Below are positions 50,026-60,400 of a DNA stretch of 64,000 bases, one piece after another; positions within the stretch are counted from its first letter, which is position 1, and every line of letters starts with the position of its first letter. A program made the position numbers and the translations under genes. The notes under the pieces were generated by a model, which ran no database searches, was not told the DNA's origin, and saw only the letters and a program-made list of their open reading frames with translations. The stretch lies in NCBI GenBank assembly GCA_943789335.1, contig CALSTS010000009.1, forward strand, positions 1 to 64,000, read 5' to 3'. Origin of the DNA: an uncultured Pseudomonadales bacterium (GTDB lineage Bacteria; Pseudomonadota; Gammaproteobacteria; Pseudomonadales; Pseudohongiellaceae).

Positions 50026-51039
50026 ATGCACATCCAAGAAAACTTTAATCTCAAAAAATTCAACACCTTTCATATTCCTGCACATGCTAAATATTTTTCA
50101 GACGTCTTGAGCGTTGATGATTTATTAGAAGTATTAGTGTTTTGTCAGCAGCATGCTTTGCCTTTTATGATAATTGGGCAAGGCAGTAATCTATTGTTTA
50201 AGCAAGACTATCCTGGACTAATTATTGAATTAAATATAAAAGGCATAGAGTTAGTCGATGAAACTAAAGACCATTTTTACGTAAAAGCTCAGGGTGGAGA
50301 GAATTGGCATGATTTTGTGCAGTTCTGTTTACAACAAGGCTATTACGGCTTAGAAAACTTAAGTTTAATTCCAGGCACAGTCGGGGCCGCTCCTGTTCAG
50401 AATATCGGGGCTTATGGTGTTGAAATTTCTGAGTTTCTATTTGAGCTTGAAGCCTTGGAAATTTCTACTGGCAAACGGCTTACATTTAGCAAGCATGATT
50501 GCCAGCTAAGTTACAGGCAATCCATCTTTAAAGCTGAACTTAAAGATCGTTACGTTATTACAAATGCTACATTCAAGTTGTTAAAACGTGCTCAGCCCAA
50601 TCTTAGTTATCCTGCTTTGCGTGACGCTTTAAAAGATATGACTGAGAGTGAGATTACCCCTCAAGCAGTTAGTAATGCTGTGTGTGAAATTCGAATGTCT
50701 AAATTACCTAACCCTATTGACTTAGGGAATGCTGGAAGCTTTTTTTGGAACCCAATAATTTCAAGTGAAAAATATTTAAGCTTGCAAAAAACATATCCTG
50801 ATATTGTTGCCTACGCACATGAATCTAGCTATAAGATTGCAGCAGCCTGGTTGATCGATAAGGCAGGCTGGAAAGGTTATAGAAAAGGAGATGTCGGAGT
50901 TCATAAAGAACATGCACTGGTGCTCGTAAATTATGGCGAAGCCAGTGGCGCTGAATTGTATGATTTATCAGTTCGTATTCAGCAGTCGGTGCAAGAGATG
51001 TTTAACATTGAACTACAGCCCGAAGTGCGAATTATTTAA
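50026..51039 (+). CDS. murB: UDP-N-acetylenolpyruvoylglucosamine reductase MurB
   Basis: 337 residues, type I MurB. It reduces the enolpyruvyl intermediate to UDP-MurNAc using FAD and NADPH. FAD-binding stretches are PFMIIGQGSNLLF near 46-58 and ENLSLIPGTVGAAPVQNIGAYGVE near 111-134. The catalytic region includes CQLSYRQSIFK, LGNAGSFFWNPIIS with the proton-donating Ser, and the C-terminal LQPEVRII with the catalytic Glu. The gene is between the phosphatase and uvrC on the same strand. Confidence 0.96.
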   Translation: MHIQENFNLKKFNTFHIPAHAKYFSDVLSVDDLLEVLVFCQQHALPFMIIGQGSNLLFKQDYPGLIIELNIKGIELVDETKDHFYVKAQGGENWHDFVQFCLQQGYYGLENLSLIPGTVGAAPVQNIGAYGVEISEFLFELEALEISTGKRLTFSKHDCQLSYRQSIFKAELKDRYVITNATFKLLKRAQPNLSYPALRDALKDMTESEITPQAVSNAVCEIRMSKLPNPIDLGNAGSFFWNPIISSEKYLSLQKTYPDIVAYAHESSYKIAAAWLIDKAGWKGYRKGDVGVHKEHALVLVNYGEASGAELYDLSVRIQQSVQEMFNIELQPEVRII

Positions 51040-51075
51040 CTCTCTCCGAACGCTCTCATCAGTTAGAATAGGCCC

Positions 51076-52905
51076 ATGCAGTCTCCTTTATTTGATAGCG
51101 AAAATTATCTCAAACATGCAAGCACGCGTCCTGGTGTGTATCGAATGTATGATGTAGAAGGAAAAATACTTTACGTAGGTAAAGCTAAAAATCTAAAAAA
51201 CCGTATCACATCATATTTCAGGGCTTCTGGTTTAGATAGTAAAACTATACTGCTGGTGTCAAAAATCAATAGTATTGAAACGGCCATTACCAATACTGAA
51301 ACTGAAGCTTTAATTCTTGAACAAACTCTGATTAAGGAGCAAAAGCCTCCTTATAATATTCTAATGCGGGATGATAAATCCTACCCCTATATTTTCTTAT
51401 CCAGCAAAGATAAATATCCGCGCTTAGCCATTCATCGTGGTTCCAAGAAAAAACACGGCCGATATTTTGGGCCATTCCCTGGTGCCGGCGCAGTAAGAGA
51501 AAGCTTGAACTTGCTGGAAAAAGTGTTTCATGTACGTCAATGTGAAGATTCATTTTTTCGCAATCGAAGCCGTGCTTGTTTGCAATATCAAATTAAGCGT
51601 TGTTCCGGTCCATGTGTCGACCTGGTTAGTGAAGAAGATTACGCTGAAGATGTGCGTCATTCAGTGATGTTTTTGGAAGGAAAAAATAATCAGATCGCTG
51701 ATGAGCTGAAAGAAAAAATGCAAAAGCTGGCTGATGCAAAAGAGTTTGAAAAGGCTGCCAGGGTGCGTGATCAAATTCGCGACCTAAGAACCATACAAGA
51801 ACGCCAATATGTTTCCGGTGAAAAAGGTGATGTCGATATTATAGCCATGTGCACTGAGGCCGGTATTGTTTCTATACAAGTTGTTTTTATTCGTGACGGC
51901 CGTGTGCTGGGGAATAAAAATTATTATCCAAAGTTCGTCATTGAAACCACACCAGCAAGCATATTGCATGCATTTATTGCACAGTTTTATCTTCAAGAAC
52001 TAGGGCTGAACAGCATTCCTCGAGAAGTAATTGTTAGTGATACGCCTGATGAAATCAGTGGTCTGACGGCGGCATTGGAATATTGTGCAAAGCATAAAGT
52101 CGATATTAAGCATCGTGTCAGGCAGCATCGGCAGCAATGGTTGCAGCTAGCACAAACCAATGCTCAACATGGCCTGATGAGTAAGCTCAACAGCAAGCAA
52201 AGTATGCAAACGCGCTTCAGTGCTCTGCAAGAAGCCTTACAAAGTGAACAATTGCCTACCAGGCTGGAGTGTTTTGATATAAGTCATAGTTCAGGTGAGG
52301 CTACGGTGGCATCTTGTGTGGTCTTTGATCAAAATGGCCCTTTGAAGAGCGATTACAGGCGTTTCAATATAGAAAATATTACGCCAGGTGATGATTACGC
52401 GGCTATGGAGCAAGCGCTTAACCGTAGATATACACGCTTAAAAAAAGGTGAAGCGCGTCTGCCAGATATACTGTTGATTGATGGCGGCAAAGGACAGTTG
52501 ACTCAGGCAGAAAAAGTGCTTGAAGAGTTAAATATACCAGGAGTACTTTTAATTGGTATTGCTAAAGGGATCAGTCGTAAAGCAGGTCAAGAGACCTTGT
52601 ATTTTGGTGATACACGTAAAGAGCTTGTATTAGAGGCTGAATCACCAGCACTACATCTTCTTCAGCATATTCGGGATGAAGCGCATCGATTTGCTATAAC
52701 TGCGCATCGTCAGCGTCGTGGGAAAAAACGTACTGAATCTTTTTTGGATAGTATTCCAGGTATTGGCCCTAAAAAACGTAAAGAACTTATAACGCATTTC
52801 GGTGGTCAGCAAGAAATCAAACGTGCCAGCATTGAAGATTTACAAAAAGTACCTGGGATAAGCCATTCCTTAGCTGAATCACTTTATGACATTATTCATA
52901 ACTAG
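51076..52905 (+). CDS. uvrC: UvrABC system endonuclease subunit C
   Basis: 609 residues, normal length. It makes both incisions around DNA damage. The N-terminal GIY-YIG nuclease is RPGVYRMYDVEGKILYVGKAKNLKNRI near 16-42, followed by the cysteine-containing RACLQYQIKRCSGPCV region, a UvrB-binding UVR motif (AKEFEKAARVRDQIRDL near 218-234), the RNase H-like second nuclease (LECFDISHSSGEATVASCVVF, LLIDGGKGQL) and a C-terminal helix-hairpin-helix pair (SIPGIGPKKRKELITHFGG). The uvrC-pgsA-tRNA arrangement equals that of E. coli. Confidence 0.97.
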   Translation: MQSPLFDSENYLKHASTRPGVYRMYDVEGKILYVGKAKNLKNRITSYFRASGLDSKTILLVSKINSIETAITNTETEALILEQTLIKEQKPPYNILMRDDKSYPYIFLSSKDKYPRLAIHRGSKKKHGRYFGPFPGAGAVRESLNLLEKVFHVRQCEDSFFRNRSRACLQYQIKRCSGPCVDLVSEEDYAEDVRHSVMFLEGKNNQIADELKEKMQKLADAKEFEKAARVRDQIRDLRTIQERQYVSGEKGDVDIIAMCTEAGIVSIQVVFIRDGRVLGNKNYYPKFVIETTPASILHAFIAQFYLQELGLNSIPREVIVSDTPDEISGLTAALEYCAKHKVDIKHRVRQHRQQWLQLAQTNAQHGLMSKLNSKQSMQTRFSALQEALQSEQLPTRLECFDISHSSGEATVASCVVFDQNGPLKSDYRRFNIENITPGDDYAAMEQALNRRYTRLKKGEARLPDILLIDGGKGQLTQAEKVLEELNIPGVLLIGIAKGISRKAGQETLYFGDTRKELVLEAESPALHLLQHIRDEAHRFAITAHRQRRGKKRTESFLDSIPGIGPKKRKELITHFGGQQEIKRASIEDLQKVPGISHSLAESLYDIIHN

Positions 52906-52935
52906 TTAATTATTGAGTTGGTGTAGAATAACGAT

Positions 52936-53505
52936 ATGAATACGGCGACATTTTTTACTGTCCTACGAGTGCTGGCAATCCCGGTATTTATCACTATCTA
53001 TTACTCGAATATTCCCGGCAGCAATCTGCTTGCTGCGATCATTTTTACTTTAGCTTGTATCACTGACTGGCTGGATGGTTATCTGGCACGCAAGCTTAAT
53101 CAATGTTCTGATTTTGGTGCTTTTTTAGACCCTGTTGCCGATAAGCTCTTGGTCACAGTTACGCTTGTGATGTTGGCAGCAAACTATTCAAGCCCTTGGT
53201 TTGTTATTCCTGCAGCTATTATGGTGGCCAGAGAAGTGCTGATTTCTGCACTGCGCGAATGGATGAGCGGTAACAACCAGCGTGATGTGGTTGCTGTTGG
53301 CTATATAGGTAAAGTCAAGACGACAACTCAGATGTTGGCAATTATTGCTTTATTGGCAGCCCATCCGGGCACTATTGATGTATTGCTTGTAGTAGGCTAT
53401 GTTTTAATTTATATATCGGCAGTGCTGACATTATGGTCAATGTTCAGCTATCTGAAAAGCGCTTGGCCGATGCTCAGACAGGATCTTAAACAAAAATCAT
53501 CTTGA
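52936..53505 (+). CDS. pgsA: CDP-diacylglycerol-glycerol-3-phosphate phosphatidyltransferase
   Basis: 189 residues with several membrane helices. It makes phosphatidylglycerolphosphate. The CDP-alcohol phosphotransferase signature is DWLDGYLARKLNQCSDFG continuing to AFLDPVADKL, about 36-63, with the conserved DGxxAR...GxxxDxxxD residues. It starts 30 bases after uvrC and lies upstream of tRNA-Gly, tRNA-Cys and tRNA-Leu, the same order as in E. coli. Confidence 0.96.
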   Translation: MNTATFFTVLRVLAIPVFITIYYSNIPGSNLLAAIIFTLACITDWLDGYLARKLNQCSDFGAFLDPVADKLLVTVTLVMLAANYSSPWFVIPAAIMVAREVLISALREWMSGNNQRDVVAVGYIGKVKTTTQMLAIIALLAAHPGTIDVLLVVGYVLIYISAVLTLWSMFSYLKSAWPMLRQDLKQKSS

Positions 53506-53527
53506 GGCGCTGAATACCACTCTTTAC

Positions 53528-53555
53528 TTGACTTCACAGGTGATCTGATTAGAAT
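53528..53555 (+). promoter_or_regulatory. Predicted sigma-70 promoter of the tRNA cluster
   Basis: TTGACT at 53528-53533 and TAGAAT at 53550-53555, spaced 16 bases, with a GC-containing discriminator GCGTCC just after. It lies about 120 bases upstream of the first tRNA. The leader contains a stable hairpin around 53572-53592 (AGCCCTGCT / AGCAGGCT). Confidence 0.55.
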
Positions 53556-53681
53556 AGCGTCCTCTTTGAAGCCCTGCTTATTTAGCAGGCTCACAAAGCC
53601 AAAGAGCCTGAAATATTGGAACTCTGGTCGGGGAAGAAATAGGGTCCCCAAGCAAAGATGAAGGTGCATTTGCAGTATAGT

Positions 53682-53757
<76 letters not shown>

Positions 53758-53798
53758 TTTTTTAGGCCTTCATCCATAGTAGCCGAAGTCCCTTACAA

Positions 53799-53872
53799 GG
53801 CTGGATGGCAGAGTGGTTATGTAGCGGACTGCAACTCCGTGTACACCGGTTCGATTCCGGTTCCAGCCTCCA
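53799..53872 (+). tRNA. cysT: tRNA-Cys (anticodon GCA)
   Basis: 74 bases including CCA. GGCTGGA pairs with TCCAGCC, the anticodon loop contains ACTGCAACT, and the T loop is GTTCGATT. It lies 41 bases after tRNA-Gly. Confidence 0.97.
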
Positions 53873-53903
53873 ACTTTAAGGACCTGACTGCTGACTGCCC
53901 AAT

Positions 53904-53990
53904 GCCTGGGTGGCGAAATTGGTAGACGCAAGGGACTTAAAATCCCTCGGTAGAAATACCGTGCCGGTTCGATTCCGGCCCCAGGCACCA
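53904..53990 (+). tRNA. leuZ: tRNA-Leu (anticodon TAA)
   Basis: 87 bases including CCA, with the long variable arm of a class II tRNA (CTCGGTAGAAATACCG). GCCTGGG pairs with CCCAGGC, and the anticodon loop is ACTTAAAAT. It is the third gene of the cluster. The restriction-modification island begins 560 bases downstream. Confidence 0.97.
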
Positions 53991-54372
53991 TATAAATCAA
54001 TTAGTTATATAAATATCCAGAGCGTCAAGGTTTTGATAATTTGCTTATGGGACGCTCATGGGGCAATACTAGAAACCTCACATTTAAATTTACCCCCCCC
54101 CATAACAATACAAAATCACTATCTGAAGAACCCAGGGGTAGGGCACCCCCCACTTTAAATTCTGGGACTCCTAGCGCTCCCTACATACTATCTGCACAGT
54201 CGATGGGCGGGTTTTGTTGTTTTGGCCTAATAGGTGCATCAATATCCAGGCATTGATGAATAGGGCAAACGATATAGAGACTTCATACTTTTAAATGATT
54301 TTAAACCGCCATAACTTCATTGGTAGCAAAAAACACTTGTCGATTAATGGCACACTGAATAATATGGTGTGA

Positions 54373-54388
54373 ATCCTCGAAAGGGGAT
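54373..54388 (+). other. Hairpin with GAAA tetraloop upstream of the R-M genes
   Basis: ATCCTC-GAAA-GGGGAT gives a 6-bp stem (one T-G wobble) closed by a GNRA-type loop. It lies about 160 bases before the SNF2 gene and about 45 before the TATAAT box. It could be part of an RNA or a protein site, but nothing proves a function. Confidence 0.35.
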
Positions 54389-54429
54389 GTCACATGCTTT
54401 TCCTTTAGAGTGTATATTGGTCGTTTTAA

Positions 54430-54435
54430 TATAAT
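54430..54435 (+). promoter_or_regulatory. Possible -10 box for the R-M operon
   Basis: A perfect TATAAT hexamer lies 115 bases before the helicase start. No good -35 element stands at 16-18 bases upstream, so an activator or another promoter may be needed. Confidence 0.3.
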
Positions 54436-54550
54436 GTAAACGCGGAATTGGCTAGGCCAAGTTAAATTTACGAGTTATTACTCTAAACGTGAATATTTAG
54501 ATGGATAAGAAGGTGTATATAGCTAAACAGGGAAGCAGGAAGATTAGCAA

Positions 54551-57445
54551 GTGATAACCGACTACCATGCCAAATACTATGCTTATGAACTTACGTTACG
54601 GCATGCTGCAAATGGTATTGAGCGCCTGTCTCAGTCACTTTTCGATGCCTCAGTAGACCTAAACCCCCATCAAATTGAGGCAGCCCTATTTGCCTTAAAG
54701 AACCCTCTTAACAAAGGTGTGGTGCTTGCAGATGAGGTGGGTTTGGGTAAGACCATTGAAGCTGCATTGGTGCTCAGTCAGTATTGGGCCGAGCGGAAGC
54801 GGCACTTGCTCGTTGTATGTCCGGCTGCTTTAAGGCGACAGTGGGCTTCAGAGCTTCAAGAGAAGTTCAATTTACCCAGTCAAATTCTTGATGCAAAAAC
54901 CCTGCGCCAATTAAAGCGTGATGGTGTTTACAATCCGTTGTCGCAGAAAAAAGTCATTATTATGTCTTATCACTATGCTGCCAGGTTAGAAGAGCAGCTG
55001 GTGAATGTGTCCTGGGATCTCGTCGTTATCGATGAGGCCCATAAGCTTCGAAATTCTCATCGACCAAAAAACCGTATGGGTCAGGCATTAAAGCGAGCTT
55101 TGATTGGCAGGCAAAAGTTGCTCCTTACGGCGACACCTTTGCAAAACTCCTTAATGGAGTTGTATGGGCTTTCCACGGTTATTGATGAATATCTGTTTGG
55201 TGGTGATAAAGCCTTCCGCAAACAATACATGGCATCAAAGTCAGACTTGCCTGAACTTAAAGAAAGGCTAGATAGCTTTGTACATAGAACACTTCGAAAA
55301 CAGGTTCTGGAGTATGTGCCATATACACAGCGTAAAACCATTACTCAGCCGTTTAACCCCACTAACCAAGAGCAGGAGTTATACGAAGCAATATCTGCTT
55401 TCTTGTTGAAGGAAGACTCTTGGGCTCTGCCTAACCAACATAAGCATTTAATATCCTTAATATTAAGAAAGCTTCTTGCTTCCTCTTCTCATGCAGTCGT
55501 GAATACCTTAATCGCTATTAAGAGTCGTCTCGAGTTTCTAAGGGATGATAAAGAACAAGAAGCAGACTTCCTTGAGCAGCTGATTGAAGATGATGATCTT
55601 GAAGACGATTACCTCGAGGATGAAGCTTTTCCTTTTTTGCTAGATGAAGAAGAGCAGCAGAAACGAGACGCGGAGAAAGTCCAACAAAAAAACCTTGAGG
55701 CTATACAGGCAGAGATTGACGCCATAGCAGGCTACATTGAGCAGGCTAGCGCAATTAAAAAAGATACTAAAGCCGAGGCATTACTCAAAGCATTAGGTTT
55801 GGGTTTTGATCGAATGGCTGAAATGGGAGCTGCCCGCAAAGTTATTATTTTTACCGAGTCACGTAGAACTCAGGAATACTTGAGTGAATTTCTTAGTGTT
55901 AATGGTCATGCAGGCAAAGTCGTATCGTTTAGCGGTACAAATAACGGGGAACAAGCCAAGGCTGTCTATGATGTATGGAAGGTCAAAAATAATGGCTCAG
56001 ACAAAGTCACAGGTTCTGCTCAAATCGATAAGCGTACAGCTTTGATTGATTACTTTAAGTCTGATGCTGAAATTATGATTGCAACTGAAGCAGCTGCAGA
56101 AGGAGTAAATCTTCAGTTTTGCTCGCTAGTAATTAATTATGACTTGCCTTGGAATCCTCAGCGTATAGAGCAGCGTATTGGACGCTGTCATCGGTATGGG
56201 CAAAAACATGATGTTGTTGTTATTAACTTCCTGAATAAGCGTAACCATGCTGATAGGCGTGTACTGGAGCTGCTTACTGAGAAGTTTAATCTATTCGATG
56301 GTGTTTTTGGTGCTTCTGACGATGTGTTAGGGCGGGTTGAAAATGGCATGGATTTCGAGAAACGTATCCAGCAAATTTATGATACCTGCCGTCTGCCAGA
56401 AGAAATTGAGGCAGCTTTTACGACTTTGCAAAAAGAGCTGGAATCTAATATCACCAAAAAAATGAAGGCGACTCAGCAACTGCTGATTGAAAACTTTGAT
56501 GAAGACATACATGATCTTCTTAAGCTTCAGTTAGCAGAGGCAGAAAAGCGGCTGGACAAAATCGCACGATTATTTTGGCAGCTTACCAAGCATCAATTAA
56601 ATGCGCATGCTGATTTTGATGACAGTGTTTATCGCTTTAAATTAAAGATACTACCTGAAACAGTGAGCCATGTTGAATGTCCACAAGGCAATTATGAGTT
56701 GATACAGAAAGGCCAAGAGACTGCCCCTCATCATCATATTTACAGAATGAATCATATGCTTGGTGAGTATGTGGTTGATACGGCAAAGAAGATAAGTTTA
56801 AAGCCTGCCAAAGTTGTTTTTAATTACAGCGAACATACTACAAAGATATCTGTGGTAGAACAGCTTATAGGTAAATCAGGTTTATTAGTTTTAAATAAAC
56901 TCAGTATTCAGTCGTTTCATAATGAAGAGCATTTAGTATTTACGGCATTTACAGATGATGGCCAGCTTGTTGATCAAGAAAAGTGTGAGAAACTTTTTCT
57001 TAGTGGTGGCGATATAGCAGAAGGAAGGAATACTATCTTTCCGCTGTCAACAAGGTTGAATGAGGCAAAAGAAAGACAAATAGCTGCTAAAATTAGCCAG
57101 GTTCTAGAAGTCAATAATGGGCATTTTCAAACTGAAAGAGATCGTTTGGAAAAATGGGCAGACGATAAAGTGGCAAGTGCTGAACAAGACCTGTTAGATA
57201 CCAAGGCAAAGATTAAAGCCCTGAAACGAGAGTCACGCCAGGCGCAAACATTAGAAGATCAAAAAGAGCAGCAAGAAAAGATCAAGCAAGAAGAGCTCAG
57301 GCAGAGAAAACAGCGGCAGGCAATATTTGATGTTGAAGATGAGATTCATGACAAGCGAGACGAATTGATTGATGCTCTGGAGAAAAGGCTAAACCAGAAA
57401 ACAGACGTTGAAGAGCTATTTACAATACACTGGCAGGTTATATAA
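54551..57445 (+). CDS. SNF2/RapA-like helicase of a restriction-modification island (DrmD-like)
   Basis: 964 residues with a GTG start. The N-terminal SNF2 motor has Walker A DEVGLGKT at 61-68, DEAH at 161-164 and LLTATPLQNSLMELYGLS. The helicase C half has VIIFTESRRTQEYL, IATEAAAEGVNLQFCSLVINYDLPWNPQRIEQRIGRCHRYGQ (about 510-550). Between the halves is a very acidic linker near 340-375. The C-terminal third ends in a long charged coiled coil (about 870-945) and LFTIHWQVI. This architecture resembles RapA and the DrmD helicase of DISARM. It probably moves along DNA and cooperates with the methylase and Res proteins encoded directly downstream (33-base gap). Its action in defense is inferred from context. 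Confidence 0.85.
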   Translation: MITDYHAKYYAYELTLRHAANGIERLSQSLFDASVDLNPHQIEAALFALKNPLNKGVVLADEVGLGKTIEAALVLSQYWAERKRHLLVVCPAALRRQWASELQEKFNLPSQILDAKTLRQLKRDGVYNPLSQKKVIIMSYHYAARLEEQLVNVSWDLVVIDEAHKLRNSHRPKNRMGQALKRALIGRQKLLLTATPLQNSLMELYGLSTVIDEYLFGGDKAFRKQYMASKSDLPELKERLDSFVHRTLRKQVLEYVPYTQRKTITQPFNPTNQEQELYEAISAFLLKEDSWALPNQHKHLISLILRKLLASSSHAVVNTLIAIKSRLEFLRDDKEQEADFLEQLIEDDDLEDDYLEDEAFPFLLDEEEQQKRDAEKVQQKNLEAIQAEIDAIAGYIEQASAIKKDTKAEALLKALGLGFDRMAEMGAARKVIIFTESRRTQEYLSEFLSVNGHAGKVVSFSGTNNGEQAKAVYDVWKVKNNGSDKVTGSAQIDKRTALIDYFKSDAEIMIATEAAAEGVNLQFCSLVINYDLPWNPQRIEQRIGRCHRYGQKHDVVVINFLNKRNHADRRVLELLTEKFNLFDGVFGASDDVLGRVENGMDFEKRIQQIYDTCRLPEEIEAAFTTLQKELESNITKKMKATQQLLIENFDEDIHDLLKLQLAEAEKRLDKIARLFWQLTKHQLNAHADFDDSVYRFKLKILPETVSHVECPQGNYELIQKGQETAPHHHIYRMNHMLGEYVVDTAKKISLKPAKVVFNYSEHTTKISVVEQLIGKSGLLVLNKLSIQSFHNEEHLVFTAFTDDGQLVDQEKCEKLFLSGGDIAEGRNTIFPLSTRLNEAKERQIAAKISQVLEVNNGHFQTERDRLEKWADDKVASAEQDLLDTKAKIKALKRESRQAQTLEDQKEQQEKIKQEELRQRKQRQAIFDVEDEIHDKRDELIDALEKRLNQKTDVEELFTIHWQVI

Positions 57446-57478
57446 CTACGGTGTATTCAGTTAAATTGATGGAAAAAC

Positions 57479-60400
57479 ATGATGAACGAATCCTATAAAA
57501 AATTAATCAAAACATTACAAACCATATTTGAGATGGACAAAGCCGATCTTGATTTTGGTATCTATCGCATCATGAATCTAAAGCGCGCTGATATTAATGC
57601 GTTTTTGGAAAATGACCTTTTGCCTCAGGTAAAAGAAGCGTTTGCTGAATATGCCCCAGATGGTAATTCAGGTGCACAAGCAGAATTGAGTAAGCTCATT
57701 AAAACGCTGACTGATGCTGGTGTGGACCCTGATGAGTCGCCAAAGGTGCAAGAGTTTAAAGAGCAATTGAAAGGTGTGACAGATTCAACTGCTTTGGAAA
57801 ATGATGTTTTCTCTAAGCTGCATACTTTCTTTAGCCGATATTATGATAAAGGCGATTTCATTTCTAAGCGTCGGTACAAGGCTGACACCTATGCTATTCC
57901 CTATGAAGGCGAAGAAGTAAAACTCTATTGGGCAAACCATGACCAGTATTACATCAAGTCATCCGAACACTTGCGTGATTATGCTTTCCTCGCTAAACAA
58001 GACGGGACAAGTGGTGGTGAGAAAACCGTACGCATCAAGCTAGTAGAAGCAGACACTGAAAAAGATAATGTTAAAGCCCAGAAAGATGAAGAGCGTAAAT
58101 TTATATTAGATGAAGAATGCCCGTTGTCAGAAGAAGATGGTGAGCTCCTTATTCATTTCAACTATGTGCCAGCAGGGAAACAGAAGCAGGAGAAGTTTAA
58201 CGAGGCTGCCGTAGAAACTATCTTTGCTCAAGAGGGTTTTGATGAGTGGCTAGATGTGCTGAAGGCGACTGCACCTACCGAAGCCAAACCCAAAAGAACG
58301 CTACTTGAGCGTCATCTTAATGAGTACACCGCTAGAAACACCTTTGATTATTTTATTCATAAAGATCTGGGCAACTTTTTGGAAAGGGAGTTGGATTTCT
58401 TTATCAAGAATGAAGTGATGTTCTTGGATGATATTGAATATGCATCGTTTGCCGTTACTGAACAGCAGTTAAAGAAGGTGAAGATTATTCGCAGCATAGC
58501 GAAAAAAGTAATTCGTATGCTGGCTCATTTAGAAGACTATCAGAAGAAGCTATGGCTGAAGAAAAAATTTATAACATCAACTAACTATCTAATATCGATA
58601 TCAAAGATACCTTTTAATTTTTATGAAGAAATATCCAAAAATAGCGCACAAAAAAAAGAGTGGTCGAATTATTTCGGTATTACTGAAAAAATTGATGCAG
58701 TGTTTATTAAGAATAATCCGCGTCTTGTTTTGGATACTGCTTTTTTCACTGACAACTTTAAAGATGAAATTATAGCCGGAATCGAAAACATAGATGAAAC
58801 ATGCAATGGTGTTTTGATAAAAGGAGATAACTTTAATTCACTGAGGCTTCTAGAGAATGCATATCGAGGGAAAGTATCCTGCATTCATATTGATCCCCCA
58901 TACAACACAGATACTAGCGGCTTTCTTTATAAGAACAGTTATAGAACCTCAAGTTGGCTCTCTTTTATAAGAGATAGAGTCTATGCATCGATTTCATTTT
59001 TAGACTTCAATGGGAGCATTCAATGTCATATCGATGAAAATGAATATGAAAACCTATTTAAAATTTTCTCAACGACTGATTTATTCAATATGGGCACAAT
59101 CATATGGGACAAAAGGAATCCAATGAATGGCGGGTCTGGAATCGCTAATCAGCACGAATATTTAATTTTTTTCTCCAAGGTCAAACAAAGGATAAATCAG
59201 CGAAACAAAACTATACTATCAATGCTAGATAAAGCTAAAGAATTTATCGATTTACATGGAGGCATTAACGAACTCTCAAGAGCAGACTATTCTAAGTGGG
59301 TAAATGGGAATGACTCTTTGTCTGGAGGAGAAAAAGCGTACCGATATATTGATGATGATGGGCGCATTTTTAGGGCAGTTAGTTTGAGAGCCCCTGAACC
59401 AAGAGAAGATCCAAAATTTCATCAACCGCTTATTCATCCACAAACCGGAAAGCCTTGCTCCGTTCCTCCAAATGGTTTTTCAAGAACACCTGAAACTCTC
59501 AAAAGTATGATTGAAAATGGCTTGATCTTGTTTGGTCAAGATGAATCAACTCAGCCAAATCAAAAGGCTATATTGACGGTTCACTCACTCAAACAATTAA
59601 CTTCGATGATTCAAGAAGCTAAAAAAGGTAAATCATGGACTGATAACCTTGGTTTAAGTTTTCCATACTGCCATCCAGTGTCACTCTATGAGGAATTAAT
59701 TGGTGCTACGGTAGCAACTGAGAATAGCTATATCCTTGACTTTTTTGCAGGATCTGGAACAACTGCAGAAGCTGTATTGAATTTAAACGCTGAAGACCAA
59801 ATAAATAGAAAGTTATTGCTTATGGAAATGGGAGATCACTTTGAAGAAGTTTTGCTACCAAGATTAAAAAAGTTATCTTATTCTTTAGACTGGAAAAATG
59901 GCGTACCTAATGCAAATGGAAAAAGCGTACCATTTCTTTTCAAATACCATAATTTAGAATCTTATGAGGACATTCAAAACAATTTAGTCCTCACTTCTAA
60001 CGCTATTCAACAGCAAACTTTAGAACAAGACTCTTTAAAAGAGGACTATGTACTGGGTTATTGGCTCGATGTAGAAACAGCCGAAAGTCCATCCTTATTA
60101 AATATTGATCAATTCGAAGATCCCTTTAATTACAAACTCAATATTGGCTCGGGCAGTGTGGGTGCAACTAAATCAACGATTGTCGATGTGGTTGAAACAT
60201 TTAATTACTTGATTGGATTAACAGTTAAAGCCATTGATGTGATAAAGGGTTTTAAAGTTGTTACAGGCACTAACCCGCAGGGCGACTCTGTTTTAGTTGT
60301 TTGGCGTACTGTTAAGGAAAACGATAACGAAACCCTGGAGGCCTTTCTCGATAAGCAGGGTTACAACCCCAGAGATACCGAGTTCGATCACATTTATGTA

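Larger units (their letters stand above)
53991..54550. other. Noncoding junction between tRNA-Leu and the R-M island
   Basis: No convincing gene is seen in these 560 bases. They contain a run of nine C at 54093-54101, an inverted repeat GAGCGTC/GACGCTC (54020-54026 and 54051-54057, 24-base loop), a GNRA-loop hairpin at 54373-54388 and a TATAAT box at 54430-54435. No integrase or clear copy of the tRNA 3' end was noticed. Confidence 0.6.

Noticed and set aside
54041-54256. 71-residue frame in the spacer after tRNA-Leu
   Set aside because: Low-complexity composition, no ribosome site, no recognisable family.
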